This document shows positions 15,311 to 24,296 of a stretch of 30,029 bases of DNA, in pieces. The position numbers and the translations under genes were made by a program. How positions within the stretch are numbered: position 1 is the stretch's first letter; every line of letters starts with the position of its first letter. Source of the DNA: a bacterium (lineage in GTDB: Bacteria > Patescibacteriota > Patescibacteriia > Patescibacteriales > GWC2-42-12); the NCBI GenBank assembly GCA_030655095.1, contig JAURWF010000050.1:1-30029 (forward strand). Reading direction: 5' to 3'. The notes under the pieces were generated by a model that was not told where the DNA came from, ran no database searches, and was given only the letters and a program-made list of their open reading frames with translations.

Positions 15311-17083
15311 TTATTCTAAAAAATAAAAAGGTAAATTCAAATTTTTAATATCACTTAAGCGATAATCAAGAATGCTTTTACCAACAAAAACCATTGAGAT
15401 ATTATTTTTCTGAGAAGCTAAATTACTAATATTGTCCTGTAAAAAACCTCTGCAAGATAAAAAAGAAAATTGAATTGTCTTATGCCCATTCTGTTCTAAT
15501 TTTTTATTTACATTTTTAAATTCTTCTTTTGCAACCACTTCAGTTTCTTTAACAAACTTCTCAGTATATTTATCTTCAGGACAATGAAGTAAAACAATTT
15601 TTACAATATTATGCTTTATTGCCCAATCTGCTACTTTTGATAAACGTTCAACAAAAGAATGCCCTCTAGATCCTAAAACAACCATTTGTCCAGACGAAAC
15701 AACTAATTTAGCTGGCACTAACTCAGTAATTGGTTCAGCCACCTTTAATATTTTAGCTATTAATGGAGTGAGTGGGGGTTCTATTATGAGCGTAGCTAAA
15801 ATTACCCACATTCCAATTGCAACAAATCCATCCAATCCAACAATCCCAAGACTCGCAATTGTAGTTAAAAGCATTGCTGGAATTGCACCAGTTTCTCTTA
15901 CAAAAGAAATAAAAAGAAGTTCACGAATACTAAACCTACCTTCTTTTTTAAAATAAAATGGACCAAAAGAAACAAAAACAGCAATTGGACGAATAATAAA
16001 CATAAAAATCAAAGCAATTAAAATACCAATCCATGCAAAAGAAATTAATTCCTGAATGTTAACTAATGCCCCAAGAAGTAAAAAGATAGCTGGCTTTAAA
16101 ATGCCTTCAATTGTTTGATTAAAATATTTTTCACTATGATGTAAATGATCATTTGAATAAAAAAGTAATCCTGCCACAAAAGCCGCTAAATAACCACTCC
16201 CTCCGAAAATTACAGCCAATGCAAAAATTACCATTGGTATAAATAAAAAGAAAATAGCATCTGCTTCAAATTCCTGACCCTGGCGTTTTTTTAACCAAGT
16301 TAAAAAAACTAATAAATAATATCCACCTACACCAAAAATTATTCCAAAAAAGACTTCTTTTAAAAGAAAGATTCCTGTTGTCGCGCTAAAAAGAAATTTA
16401 TAAACCTCGCCAATTGTCTGAAAATTATTTCCAGCAACAGTAAAAGCTGTAATAAAAGCCACAGTTAAAAGCGTGCCTGTTACATCTGTAACAGCACTTT
16501 CTGAGATTATAATATCTTTGACTTCTTTTTTATTAAATCTTAATTGTTTTAAAATTGGAATAATGGCCGCAGGATCAGTTGAAGCCAAAACCGCACCCAA
16601 TAAAATTATTGTTGCCAAAGAAAGATTTAAATTTAACACACTGCTTAAAATAGATAAGCAAAGAGAAAATAAAAAAGCAGTCAAAAGCAAACCTAAAAAA
16701 GAAAGAGATATTATTTTAGCAAATAATTTTCTAAAATTTAAAAATGAAGTTTCAAGACCTCCGTTAAATAAAATAATAGTCGCGCCTAAAGACACAACTA
16801 GACTTAAAATTTCCTTTTCTTCAATGATTGGTTTTAAAAATGAATGCGAAGCTACGCCGACTAAAATTGCTGCGACAAATGACGGAATAATAGTATTCCG
16901 TGTGAAATTAAAAGCTAAAAAACTTAATAAAAACATTATGGAAATTAAAAAAATTGTCTGGATCATGTTGCCTTCCTCTGTTTTATTAGCTAACGCAAAA
17001 AAACTCTCAGCATGGCTAGAAAAAACTGTAATTAAAAAAAGACCGCCAGTCATTAAAATATATGGTAAAAATTTTTTAAACAT
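15311..17083 (-). CDS. Cation/proton antiporter (CPA type) with soluble C-terminus
   Basis: A membrane antiporter that probably exchanges Na+ or K+ for protons across the cytoplasmic membrane. About 12 membrane helices cover residues 10-440. Family signatures are FNGGLE (106-111), TDP (169-171, in ASTDPAAIIPILKQL) and ESAVTD (195-200), where the aspartate is the likely ion-binding residue. Residues 455-590 form a soluble part (VVLGSRGHSFVERLSKVADW, later VFVGKSILDYRLSDI) that may be a nucleotide-binding or universal-stress-like regulatory domain. This domain call is inference. The gene ends 19 bases before thrS. Confidence 0.88.
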   Translation of the reverse strand: MFKKFLPYILMTGGLFLITVFSSHAESFFALANKTEEGNMIQTIFLISIMFLLSFLAFNFTRNTIIPSFVAAILVGVASHSFLKPIIEEKEILSLVVSLGATIILFNGGLETSFLNFRKLFAKIISLSFLGLLLTAFLFSLCLSILSSVLNLNLSLATIILLGAVLASTDPAAIIPILKQLRFNKKEVKDIIISESAVTDVTGTLLTVAFITAFTVAGNNFQTIGEVYKFLFSATTGIFLLKEVFFGIIFGVGGYYLLVFLTWLKKRQGQEFEADAIFFLFIPMVIFALAVIFGGSGYLAAFVAGLLFYSNDHLHHSEKYFNQTIEGILKPAIFLLLGALVNIQELISFAWIGILIALIFMFIIRPIAVFVSFGPFYFKKEGRFSIRELLFISFVRETGAIPAMLLTTIASLGIVGLDGFVAIGMWVILATLIIEPPLTPLIAKILKVAEPITELVPAKLVVSSGQMVVLGSRGHSFVERLSKVADWAIKHNIVKIVLLHCPEDKYTEKFVKETEVVAKEEFKNVNKKLEQNGHKTIQFSFLSCRGFLQDNISNLASQKNNISMVFVGKSILDYRLSDIKNLNLPFYFLE

Positions 17084-17127
17084 AGTGATATAATTATTTT
17101 TTTATATTTTTAGGTCTATCACAAAAT

Positions 17128-17156
17128 ATTGTATCCAATAACAGGCCATCTGATAA
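17128..17156 (-). promoter_or_regulatory. Promoter for the antiporter gene
   Basis: On the minus strand TTATCA (17151-17156) and TACAAT (17128-17133) lie 17 bases apart. The match is moderate. It sits between the terminator of the upstream gene and the antiporter start. Confidence 0.4.
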
Positions 17157-17162
17157 TATAAC

Positions 17163-17200
17163 AAAATCAGACTACTTACAACACAACTAGTCTGATTTTT
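17163..17200. terminator. Terminator after the lysine-rich membrane protein gene
   Basis: AAAATCAGACTA (17163-17174) pairs perfectly with TAGTCTGATTTT (17188-17199). It lies 26 bases beyond the minus-strand stop at 17226, and the minus-strand reading ends in TTTTGTTATATT. Confidence 0.75.
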
Positions 17201-17225
17201 GATAAACTTCTATATTAATATAAAT

Positions 17226-18881
17226 TTATTCTTTTACTTCTATTTTTATCCTATCAATTAAATTTGGGACTTTTTTTATAAACGATGGAGAAAATTTTAT
17301 TTCATAACCTGCCACCTCGGGAATGTTGCTTAAATATTGATTTAACTGCTCATTGGTTAAGCCCAATAGCCTACTTCTATCAATAATTTCCGCATTTTTC
17401 TTTAAAACCATTTTGCCTGTAAAAGAAATATTAGCAATTGCCGTTCCTTGTTTTACATCAAAGCTACTTAAACTATAAATAATATCTTTTTTACTAAAAT
17501 TAGACAATTCTTTATCATTAGGCAAAGCAGAAGCTAATTTTTGTTTAGCTAACTGAAAAACTTTTTCATCAGCAAAGGCCACTACAACTACCATTGTTTT
17601 TATGCTTAAAGTAAACTCTTTTTTTTCCTCTCCAACTTTACCATCTAACTGTTGAGTAATAGAATTATTATCTATTTCATAAATTACCTGATCGTAATCT
17701 TTAAAATCATTATTAATTTGTTCTTTTGTTTTAACTATTAAAACCGTTTTTAAATCATTTACAGCGGAGTCAATATCACTTTGCTGAATAGTTATTTTTG
17801 TTTTTTCTTTATATTCCATAGCTACAGAACTTTTACCATAAATTTTATCTTGCATTCCTGCCCACAATCCTGGAATAGTAAATTTAGTTGGACCAATAGC
17901 CATTTCTCTACTAGGCTCATCAGCATAAATCTCGGCTTCAACTTGCCCGCCAGCAGGCACAATAACTGTATTTTTTATTCTAAATAATTTATTATCAGAG
18001 CTAAGCAATCTAGTTGTGGCCATTAACGGCTGATTTTTATTATAATCATTAATAATGATTATCTTGCCAACAACTTCTTGCCCCAAAACTTCTTTTTTGC
18101 TTGCTTGATATGTTTTTGACTCTGCTACTTCAACTTGATTAACCATACCGAGGATCACACTACTATTTAAAACTGGGTTCTTCTGCTGATCATAAACATC
18201 TAATGTCAAACTATTACTAATATCTTCTTGATTGGGGATTAAAACGATTGACACATTAACAAATGAAAAATAAAAAATTATTGCAACTAACAATATTGTT
18301 AAAAATATAAAACTTGCAGCAATTTTTTTATAAATATTAATCGGCTTGTTTTTTTTATTATCATCAACTTTAATAAGCGATGACGAATTATGCTTAGATG
18401 TTAAAGAGTGAGAGACTTTTTTTTCATCAAAAATATCAACAATATTTTCTAAGCCCTTTTTTTCTTTATTAAAAATAGAACCAATCTGCTCTATGACAGA
18501 ACTAGATTTTGGTTTTTCAATAACTTCGACAACTTCAACAACTTCAACAAAATCCTCTATTAAAACCTGATCAACTTCTAAAGATTGATCGACTTCTGAT
18601 GAATCTGATGAAAATGTTTTATTAAAATTTTTAACTTGAATTACGTTGTTTTTTATTTTATTTTTTATTTTACTATCAACTTTTCCTTTAGCTTTTTTAC
18701 CTTCAGCTTTTTTACTTCCAACTTTTTTACTTTTATTTTTTTTACCCCCAACTTCACTTTTTATTTTACTACCAACTTTACCTTCAGCTTTTTTACTGTC
18801 AGATTTTTTACTGTCAGCTTTTGATTTTTTAAGAGTACTTTTTTTAACTATACTTTTAGATAATTGATTAACTTCCTCCAT
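17226..18881 (-). CDS. Lysine-rich single-pass membrane protein, baseplate-J-like type
   Basis: The 551-residue protein has a very lysine-rich, low-complexity N-terminus (residues 10-80, repeats such as GSKKAEGKK) and an acidic valine-glutamate stretch (111-121). One membrane helix follows at 187-207, then an external beta-rich part of about 340 residues. Segments such as VVGKIIIINDYNKNQPLMAT, TKFTIPGLWAGMQDKIYGKS and RSRLLGLTNEQLNQYLS resemble proteins of CPR genomes often labelled baseplate J-like. This is recalled similarity, and a phage-like function is not shown. It would be anchored in the membrane with the bulk outside. It lies 52 bases after dnaE. Confidence 0.7.
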   Translation of the reverse strand: MEEVNQLSKSIVKKSTLKKSKADSKKSDSKKAEGKVGSKIKSEVGGKKNKSKKVGSKKAEGKKAKGKVDSKIKNKIKNNVIQVKNFNKTFSSDSSEVDQSLEVDQVLIEDFVEVVEVVEVIEKPKSSSVIEQIGSIFNKEKKGLENIVDIFDEKKVSHSLTSKHNSSSLIKVDDNKKNKPINIYKKIAASFIFLTILLVAIIFYFSFVNVSIVLIPNQEDISNSLTLDVYDQQKNPVLNSSVILGMVNQVEVAESKTYQASKKEVLGQEVVGKIIIINDYNKNQPLMATTRLLSSDNKLFRIKNTVIVPAGGQVEAEIYADEPSREMAIGPTKFTIPGLWAGMQDKIYGKSSVAMEYKEKTKITIQQSDIDSAVNDLKTVLIVKTKEQINNDFKDYDQVIYEIDNNSITQQLDGKVGEEKKEFTLSIKTMVVVVAFADEKVFQLAKQKLASALPNDKELSNFSKKDIIYSLSSFDVKQGTAIANISFTGKMVLKKNAEIIDRSRLLGLTNEQLNQYLSNIPEVAGYEIKFSPSFIKKVPNLIDRIKIEVKE

Positions 18882-18933
18882 ATTTTTAAAATTAAAAAAT
18901 TAAGTTTTTTTGATAATTCCATTTTAACAATTT

Positions 18934-21900
18934 TTACTTTTTTTGTCCAACAAAATTACTGCTTAATAAACTATTAATATTCTTAATCAAAACATTATTA
19001 TAATCAACTGCAAAATCTGTTTCTATTAAATCAAATTTATTTGACAAAGTTTGAGATCTGATTTTAAAATAAACTTTTTTATCACCATTATGTTTGATTA
19101 ATAATTCTTTTAGTTTTGCTAAAATTATCGGATTTATTTTATTATCTAACAAAACATATAATTTATTTTCATTAAATTGCAAACAGCTTGTATTTGCTTG
19201 ATTTGCTTGATTTACTTGATTAACTTTTTTAACAATTGCCGAGGCGGAAGGTAAAATTGGATCTGAACATTTTTCAAATTGTTTAACAGAAAAATTAATA
19301 TCAGAATCCTTAATAAATTTAGCTATTATTTTTTCAGCATCATCAACAACTAATTCAACAACACGATTGCATAAAAATTTTACCTGCTGATCTTTATTTG
19401 ATAGTTTGCCTTGGCAAATAACAGCTTTGCCTTCCTGCCAAATATTAACATTCTCTTTCAACAAACTAGGAAAAACCAAAGATTCAATAACTCCTGTTGA
19501 GTCTTCAATTTTTACAAAAAGCATTGACTCATTAGAACGAGTGGTTATTTTTTGAATTTTAATAATTATACCTGCAATCAAAATCTGACGAGCAGATAAA
19601 TTTTTACCCATTTTAGCAATAGGCAAAATCAAATTTCTATCAACAAAAGATTCATATTCCAAAAAAGGATGTCCAGTAATATATAGTCCTAATAATTCTT
19701 TCTCCCAAGCTAATTTTTCCGATTGTTCAACAGGCAAAGCATTTTCTAATTTTATTTTATTATTTAAATTCAAACTAGGAATTTCACCAAATAAACTTGT
19801 CTGACCATTATTTTTTGTTTTACTAGTTTCACGATTAAACTCCAACATACTTTCAACATTTTTCAAAAGCTGACCACGTTCACCAAACTGATCAAGCCCA
19901 CCGCATTTAATCAAACTTTCCAATGATTTTTTATTCAAATCTTTATCACAAATTCTTTCCAAAAAATCTGATAAATCTTTAAATAATCCATTATTTTTAC
20001 GCTCTTCAATTATTACTTCAGCAATATGATCGCCAATATTTTTAACAGCCTTTAAGCCAAACCTTATAGTCTTAGACGTCTCTGTTCCTAAAACTACTGC
20101 TGTAAAAGATTCAAAAGACTGATTAATATCTGGCGACAAAACATCTATTCCCATATGACGACATTCTTCAATTTCAATAGCAATACGATCAATATTTTGC
20201 TGATCGGCAGTTAAAAGCGCTGCCATAAATTCCGTTGGCCATTTAGATTTTAAATAAGCTGTTTGATAACCAATTAAAGCATAACAAGCAGCATGACTGC
20301 GATTAAAACCATACCCAGCAAAAGGCTCAATAAAAGAAAAAATCTTTTCTGCCAATTGACTAGCAATACCATTTTTTACACATCCATCAACAAATTTTTC
20401 TTTTTGTTCATTAAGCAATTTTACAATTTTTTTACCAACAGCTTTTCGCAAAACATCGGCCTCAGCCATAGTAAAACCAGCCAAATCTCGAACAATCTGC
20501 ATTACTTGCTCTTGATAAATAGCCACTCCATAAGTTTTTACTAAAATCGGCTCAAGTTTAATATGCAAATAAACAGGCTTTTTCTTTCCGCTCTTACCTG
20601 CAATATAATCCGGAATCCATTCCATCGGACCTGGACGATAAAGTGCCACCATAGCAATAATATCCTCAAATTCTGTTGGTTTTAACTCATGCAAATAACG
20701 TTTCATTCCGCTAGACTCAAATTGAAAAACACCAGTAGTCTCCCCTTTCTGAAATAATTTATAAGTTGGCTTATCGTCTAATGGAATTTTATCAACATCA
20801 ATATCTAAATTTTGAGTATTTTTAATAATTTTAATAGCAGATTCAATAATAGTTAAATTTTTCAAACCCAAAAAATCCATTTTTAATAGCCCTAAATCTT
20901 CAACAGGATGAAGCGAATATTGAGAAACAATAGTTCTGTCTGATGATGAGGCGTACTGTAAAGGCACATATTCTGTCAAAGGCTCTTTGGTAATAATTAC
21001 TCCGCAAGCATGAGTTGAAGCATGACGTGCCACCCCTTCTAAACGTTTTGCATAATCAATAATTTTCTTAGCAGCATCTTCATTTTTATAAATATTTTTA
21101 AACTCGCTTACTTCTTTTAGCGCTTGGTCTATTTTGTGCAACGGTGGAATCATCTTAGATAACTTATCGCAATAATCATATGGATAATTAAGAACTCTGC
21201 CAACATCTCTTATGGCAGCTCTAGCAGCCATAGTACCGAAAGTAATAATTTGAGCTACATGATCTTTGCCATATTTTTCTTCAACATAACGAATAACTTC
21301 ATCACGTCTAATGTCGGCAAAATCCATATCAATATCAGGCATAGAAACTCTATCAGGATTAAGAAAACGTTCAAATAATAAATCATATTTTAAAGGATCT
21401 ATATTGGTAATATTTATCAAATAACAAACCAATGAACCAGCTGCTGAACCACGACCAGGACCAACAACAATCTTATTATTTTTTGCCCAATTAACAAAAT
21501 CAGCAACTATTAAAAAATACGAAGACCAACCCATTTTTTTAATAACAGATAATTCATAATCCATTCTTTGTCTAATAACTTCTTCTACATTTTGATAATC
21601 GCAACCATAACGTTCTATTAATCCCCTTTTACTCCATTCTGCTAAATAACTATCACAATCATAGCCGTCTGGAACAGAAAAATAAGGCAATTGTATTTCA
21701 TTTAATTTAATTTCCAGATTACATTGTTCAGCAATTTTTACTGTATTAGAAATCGCCTCAGGAGTATCTTTAAAAATTTCAAGCATTTCTTTACTACTAC
21801 GAAAAGAAAAATTTTCACCAACCATAGTCAAACGATCCCGATCCTCTTTTTTCTTTTTAGTTTGCAAACACAATAAAATATCCTGCGCTTCATCATCATC

Positions 21901-22536
21901 TTTAGCTAAATAATGAACATCATTTGTAACTACCAAAGGAATGTCTAACTTCTTACTGAATTCTATTAACTGCTGATTAACATTAATTTGTTCAGGATAG
22001 TTTGGATGATGTTGTAATTCTAAATAAAAATTTTCATTCCCAAAAAGCTCCTTATATTCTAATAATCTTTTTTCACATTTTTCTAAATTATTAGCCTGTA
22101 TTAATCTTGGTATTTCACCTGCCAAACAAGCTGTCAAAGCTATTAGCCCGTCTTTATATTTAGTTAAAATTTCCCAATCAATTCTTGGCTTATAATAAAA
22201 ACCCTCTAAATGAGCAAGAGTTGTTAATTTTATTAAATTTTTATAGCCAACAATATCTTTTGCTAAAAGAATTAAATGATAATTTCTTTCTTCTGTTCTA
22301 CTATTTTTTTCCAAACGAGAGCCTGAAGTTAAATACATTTCTACTCCAATAATTGGCTTAATACCAGCTTTCTTGCATTTTTGATAAAATTCAATCGCTC
22401 CGTACATCACGCCATGATCAGTCAAAACAGCACAAGTCGCACCCTCTTCTTTTGCTATCCGCACCAAATCATCAGGCTTAATTAAACCATCTAAAAGTGA
22501 ATAATGAGAATGCGTATGAAGATGAACAAATTTCAT
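18934..22536 (-). CDS. dnaE: DNA polymerase III alpha subunit
   Basis: DnaE is the replicative polymerase. The 1200 residues start with the PHP domain (HLHTHSHYSLLDG, 5-17), which in many bacteria has proofreading or metal-binding activity. The catalytic palm shows GPGRGSAAGSLV and PDIDMDF with D401 and D403, and the third aspartate D554 lies in KMDFLGLKNL. The helix-hairpin-helix, beta-clamp and OB-fold regions follow (ILIAGIIIKIQKITTRSNE). The C-terminal part contains a repetitive linker (KKVNQVNQANQANTSC) encoded by a 9-bp tandem repeat. The length is normal for DnaE1. Confidence 0.97.
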   Translation of the reverse strand: MKFVHLHTHSHYSLLDGLIKPDDLVRIAKEEGATCAVLTDHGVMYGAIEFYQKCKKAGIKPIIGVEMYLTSGSRLEKNSRTEERNYHLILLAKDIVGYKNLIKLTTLAHLEGFYYKPRIDWEILTKYKDGLIALTACLAGEIPRLIQANNLEKCEKRLLEYKELFGNENFYLELQHHPNYPEQINVNQQLIEFSKKLDIPLVVTNDVHYLAKDDDEAQDILLCLQTKKKKEDRDRLTMVGENFSFRSSKEMLEIFKDTPEAISNTVKIAEQCNLEIKLNEIQLPYFSVPDGYDCDSYLAEWSKRGLIERYGCDYQNVEEVIRQRMDYELSVIKKMGWSSYFLIVADFVNWAKNNKIVVGPGRGSAAGSLVCYLINITNIDPLKYDLLFERFLNPDRVSMPDIDMDFADIRRDEVIRYVEEKYGKDHVAQIITFGTMAARAAIRDVGRVLNYPYDYCDKLSKMIPPLHKIDQALKEVSEFKNIYKNEDAAKKIIDYAKRLEGVARHASTHACGVIITKEPLTEYVPLQYASSSDRTIVSQYSLHPVEDLGLLKMDFLGLKNLTIIESAIKIIKNTQNLDIDVDKIPLDDKPTYKLFQKGETTGVFQFESSGMKRYLHELKPTEFEDIIAMVALYRPGPMEWIPDYIAGKSGKKKPVYLHIKLEPILVKTYGVAIYQEQVMQIVRDLAGFTMAEADVLRKAVGKKIVKLLNEQKEKFVDGCVKNGIASQLAEKIFSFIEPFAGYGFNRSHAACYALIGYQTAYLKSKWPTEFMAALLTADQQNIDRIAIEIEECRHMGIDVLSPDINQSFESFTAVVLGTETSKTIRFGLKAVKNIGDHIAEVIIEERKNNGLFKDLSDFLERICDKDLNKKSLESLIKCGGLDQFGERGQLLKNVESMLEFNRETSKTKNNGQTSLFGEIPSLNLNNKIKLENALPVEQSEKLAWEKELLGLYITGHPFLEYESFVDRNLILPIAKMGKNLSARQILIAGIIIKIQKITTRSNESMLFVKIEDSTGVIESLVFPSLLKENVNIWQEGKAVICQGKLSNKDQQVKFLCNRVVELVVDDAEKIIAKFIKDSDINFSVKQFEKCSDPILPSASAIVKKVNQVNQANQANTSCLQFNENKLYVLLDNKINPIILAKLKELLIKHNGDKKVYFKIRSQTLSNKFDLIETDFAVDYNNVLIKNINSLLSSNFVGQKK
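19192..19218. repeat. Three 9-bp repeats in the dnaE linker
   Basis: ATTTGCTTG (19192-19200), ATTTGCTTG (19201-19209) and ATTTACTTG (19210-19218) encode the NQANQ-type linker near the C-terminus of DnaE. They keep the reading frame. Confidence 0.9.
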
Positions 22537-22556
22537 AGGTAAGCGAATTAAAACAA

Positions 22557-22562
22557 ATTATA
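22557..22562 (-). promoter_or_regulatory. -10 element for dnaE
   Basis: A perfect TATAAT on the minus strand (ATTATA at 22557-22562) lies about 20 bases before the dnaE start. A TTGGAA box 19 bases further upstream is a poor -35, so strength is uncertain. Confidence 0.4.
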
Positions 22563-22620
22563 CAAATTTAATAATAACATTTTCCAACAAAATGACAAAT
22601 ATTTCTTCTTTAAAAAAAAT

Positions 22621-22655
22621 AAAAAACAAGAGAAAGATTTAATTTCTTGTTTTTT
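22621..22655. terminator. Terminator of the DUF4143 ATPase gene
   Basis: AAAAAACAAGA (22621-22631) pairs with TCTTGTTTTTT (22645-22655). On the minus strand it is followed by a T-rich stretch and lies about 95 bases after the stop at 22750, so it ends the ATPase gene before the dnaE promoter. Confidence 0.7.
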
Positions 22656-22749
22656 TTAACCTACTGCTATGACAGAGTCTCCTGCAAGGAACTCTGCTGT
22701 TTTTCCATCGCTTATCATTTATTTTTACTTCGGAAATCAATAGTACTTT

Positions 22750-23919
22750 TTAGTAAAAATTATCAGCTGTAACAAGTCTAATTTTTGCTTGCGGGTATCT
22801 ATTTTTAAAAGCCTTATTAAAAGCTTTTTGCTTATATTTCACTTCTACTCCAATAAGTTCGTTTCCTTTTTCTAATACCACATCAATTTCTGAGCCTTGT
22901 TTTGTCCTCCAATAATAAAATTTGAAATTTTTATCAGAATAACTACTTTGTTTTATTAATTCACTAACTATAAAATTTTCAAACAGAGCGCCTTTATCTG
23001 CTCTTGATTCTAAATTAGAAAAATCTCCAATCAAAGCATTTCTAACTCCACTGTCATAAAAAAATATTTTTGTTGCCTTTGAAATCTCATCTCTTTTATT
23101 TTTTGAATAAGGATATAATCGAAATAAAATAAAACTTTGCTCAAAAATTTCAATATATCTCTTAATTGTTCGCGGATCAGCTTTTAGATTATTAGCTAAT
23201 TCGGAATAATTTATGAGATTTCCAATTTGCCAAGCTAATAATTTTAATAAATCTTTGGCTAATTTTTTATCTTCAATTAAATTTAATTCCAAAATATCCT
23301 TAAAAATCAAACTGTCTACAAAATTCAAAAGATATATTTCATCATTTGGATTTTTAATTAAATGCGGATATTGCCCGTAAATTAAAATACTATTTAATAT
23401 ATTTTTTATATCAAATTTATATAATTGATCTTTCGGATTATATTTTTTATCATTAATTATTTTTTCGAAAACATTGAAATTCAAATCTTTTTCAATTCCC
23501 TTTTGATTTAAATATTCAGAAAAAGTAAGCGGGTAAATATTATAATCAATCTTTCTTCCAGCCAAACTTTCTCCTGTTTTATTTTTTATATGAAACGAAG
23601 AAGAACCAGTTATAATTATTTTTATATTTTCTAATTGATCATAAATTATTTTTATGGCTCTACCAGGGTTATCTAATAAATGAATTTCATCAATAATAAT
23701 TTCTTTAGAATTTTTATTTATCAATGTTTTATATGTCTCAATATCATAGGATTCTAAAATTTTCTTTATAGGCTCATTGTCAACCAAAAAATAATCTCCA
23801 CTTGGAAATATTTTTTTAACCATTGTTGTTTTGCCAACCTGTCGTGAACCAAGCAAAATAAGCACTTGCTTATATTTTTTAAAGTGTTTACTAATTTTAG
23901 AATCAAGATGTCTTTCCAT
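22750..23919 (-). CDS. AAA ATPase with DUF4143 domain
   Basis: The 389-residue protein has an N-terminal P-loop ATPase (Walker A GSRQVGKTT, residues 24-32; Walker B IIIDEIH with D77 and E78; sensor ITGSSSF 103-109). A winged-helix-like middle follows (SELANNLKADPRTIKRYIEIF), then a C-terminal DUF4143 part. The C-terminal motif E344-X-D346...E359-V-K361 resembles a PD-(D/E)XK nuclease core. Proteins of this type are widespread and often accessory, but their function is not established. It stands alone, with a consensus promoter upstream and a terminator downstream. Confidence 0.9.
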   Translation of the reverse strand: MERHLDSKISKHFKKYKQVLILLGSRQVGKTTMVKKIFPSGDYFLVDNEPIKKILESYDIETYKTLINKNSKEIIIDEIHLLDNPGRAIKIIYDQLENIKIIITGSSSFHIKNKTGESLAGRKIDYNIYPLTFSEYLNQKGIEKDLNFNVFEKIINDKKYNPKDQLYKFDIKNILNSILIYGQYPHLIKNPNDEIYLLNFVDSLIFKDILELNLIEDKKLAKDLLKLLAWQIGNLINYSELANNLKADPRTIKRYIEIFEQSFILFRLYPYSKNKRDEISKATKIFFYDSGVRNALIGDFSNLESRADKGALFENFIVSELIKQSSYSDKNFKFYYWRTKQGSEIDVVLEKGNELIGVEVKYKQKAFNKAFKNRYPQAKIRLVTADNFY

Positions 23920-23967
23920 AAAAAGATATTACTTTTTAAGCATTAGATGTATTAAAAGATATATCTA

Positions 23968-23996
23968 ATTATACATAGCAACCTATATATTGTCAA
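23968..23996 (-). promoter_or_regulatory. Consensus sigma-70 promoter for the ATPase
   Basis: On the minus strand TTGACA (23991-23996), exactly 17 bases, then TATAAT (23968-23973): a perfect match in both boxes and spacing. Transcription would start near 23961, about 40 bases before the ATPase start codon. It is the strongest promoter in the window. Confidence 0.85.
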
Positions 23997-24008
23997 AAAT
24001 AATTAAGT

Positions 24009-24032
24009 AGAGACGCAAGATTTTGCGTCTCT
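24009..24032. repeat. AGAGACGCAA hairpin repeat
   Basis: AGAGACGCAA (24009-24018) pairs with TTGCGTCTCT (24023-24032) around a 4-base loop. The same palindrome (GTAGAGACGCAA...) is known as an intergenic repeat in several bacterial groups. Here it lies just upstream of the ATPase promoter. Confidence 0.85.
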
Positions 24033-24067
24033 GTGTAATTATTTAACAAAAATATTTTTAAAAATTT

Positions 24068-24171
24068 CAGCTAACGTATCGGCATATCTGATGTTTGCCG
24101 TAGCGTAGCGGAGGCAAATATGGGTGGAGGCTTTTGTATAAAAGACGTAACCAGATATGCCGTGTTAGCTG
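24068..24171 (+). repeat. attC-like folded repeat, left copy
   Basis: The outer ends CAGCTAAC (24068-24075) and GTTAGCTG (24164-24171) are complementary, as are CGGCATATCTG (24080-24090) and CAGATATGCCG (24152-24162). The inside carries a hairpin TTTGCC (24094-24099) / GGCAAA (24113-24118) and a second small hairpin CTTTT / AAAAG. AAC at the left and GTT at the right, in an imperfect palindrome of about 100 bases, is the layout of integron attC sites; the core differs from RYYYAAC/GTTRRRY at one mirrored position. A second copy starts at 29887. No integrase is present in the window. Confidence 0.5.
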
Positions 24172-24175
24172 ATGT

Positions 24176-24238
24176 ATTCCTTTTCTTTTTTCCGACAGCA
24201 GTCGGAATTGTTTTAAAAAATTTTAAAATTTCTTTTTC
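24176..24238. repeat. Left terminal inverted repeat with variable hairpin
   Basis: The sequence is the inverted copy of 29821-29882. Both share ATTCCTTTTCTTTTTT and, on the other side, AATTGTTTTAAAAAATT and AAAATTTCTTTTTC. The middle differs: TTCCGAC/GTCGGAA (24190-24207) here against TTGGGC/GCCCAA in the other copy, yet both form a hairpin. Confidence 0.85.
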
Positions 24239-24296
24239 CGTTTTGGATTTTGGGCAGAGGGGTTAGAGGTGAATGCCCAAAATTCAAAACTCCTTA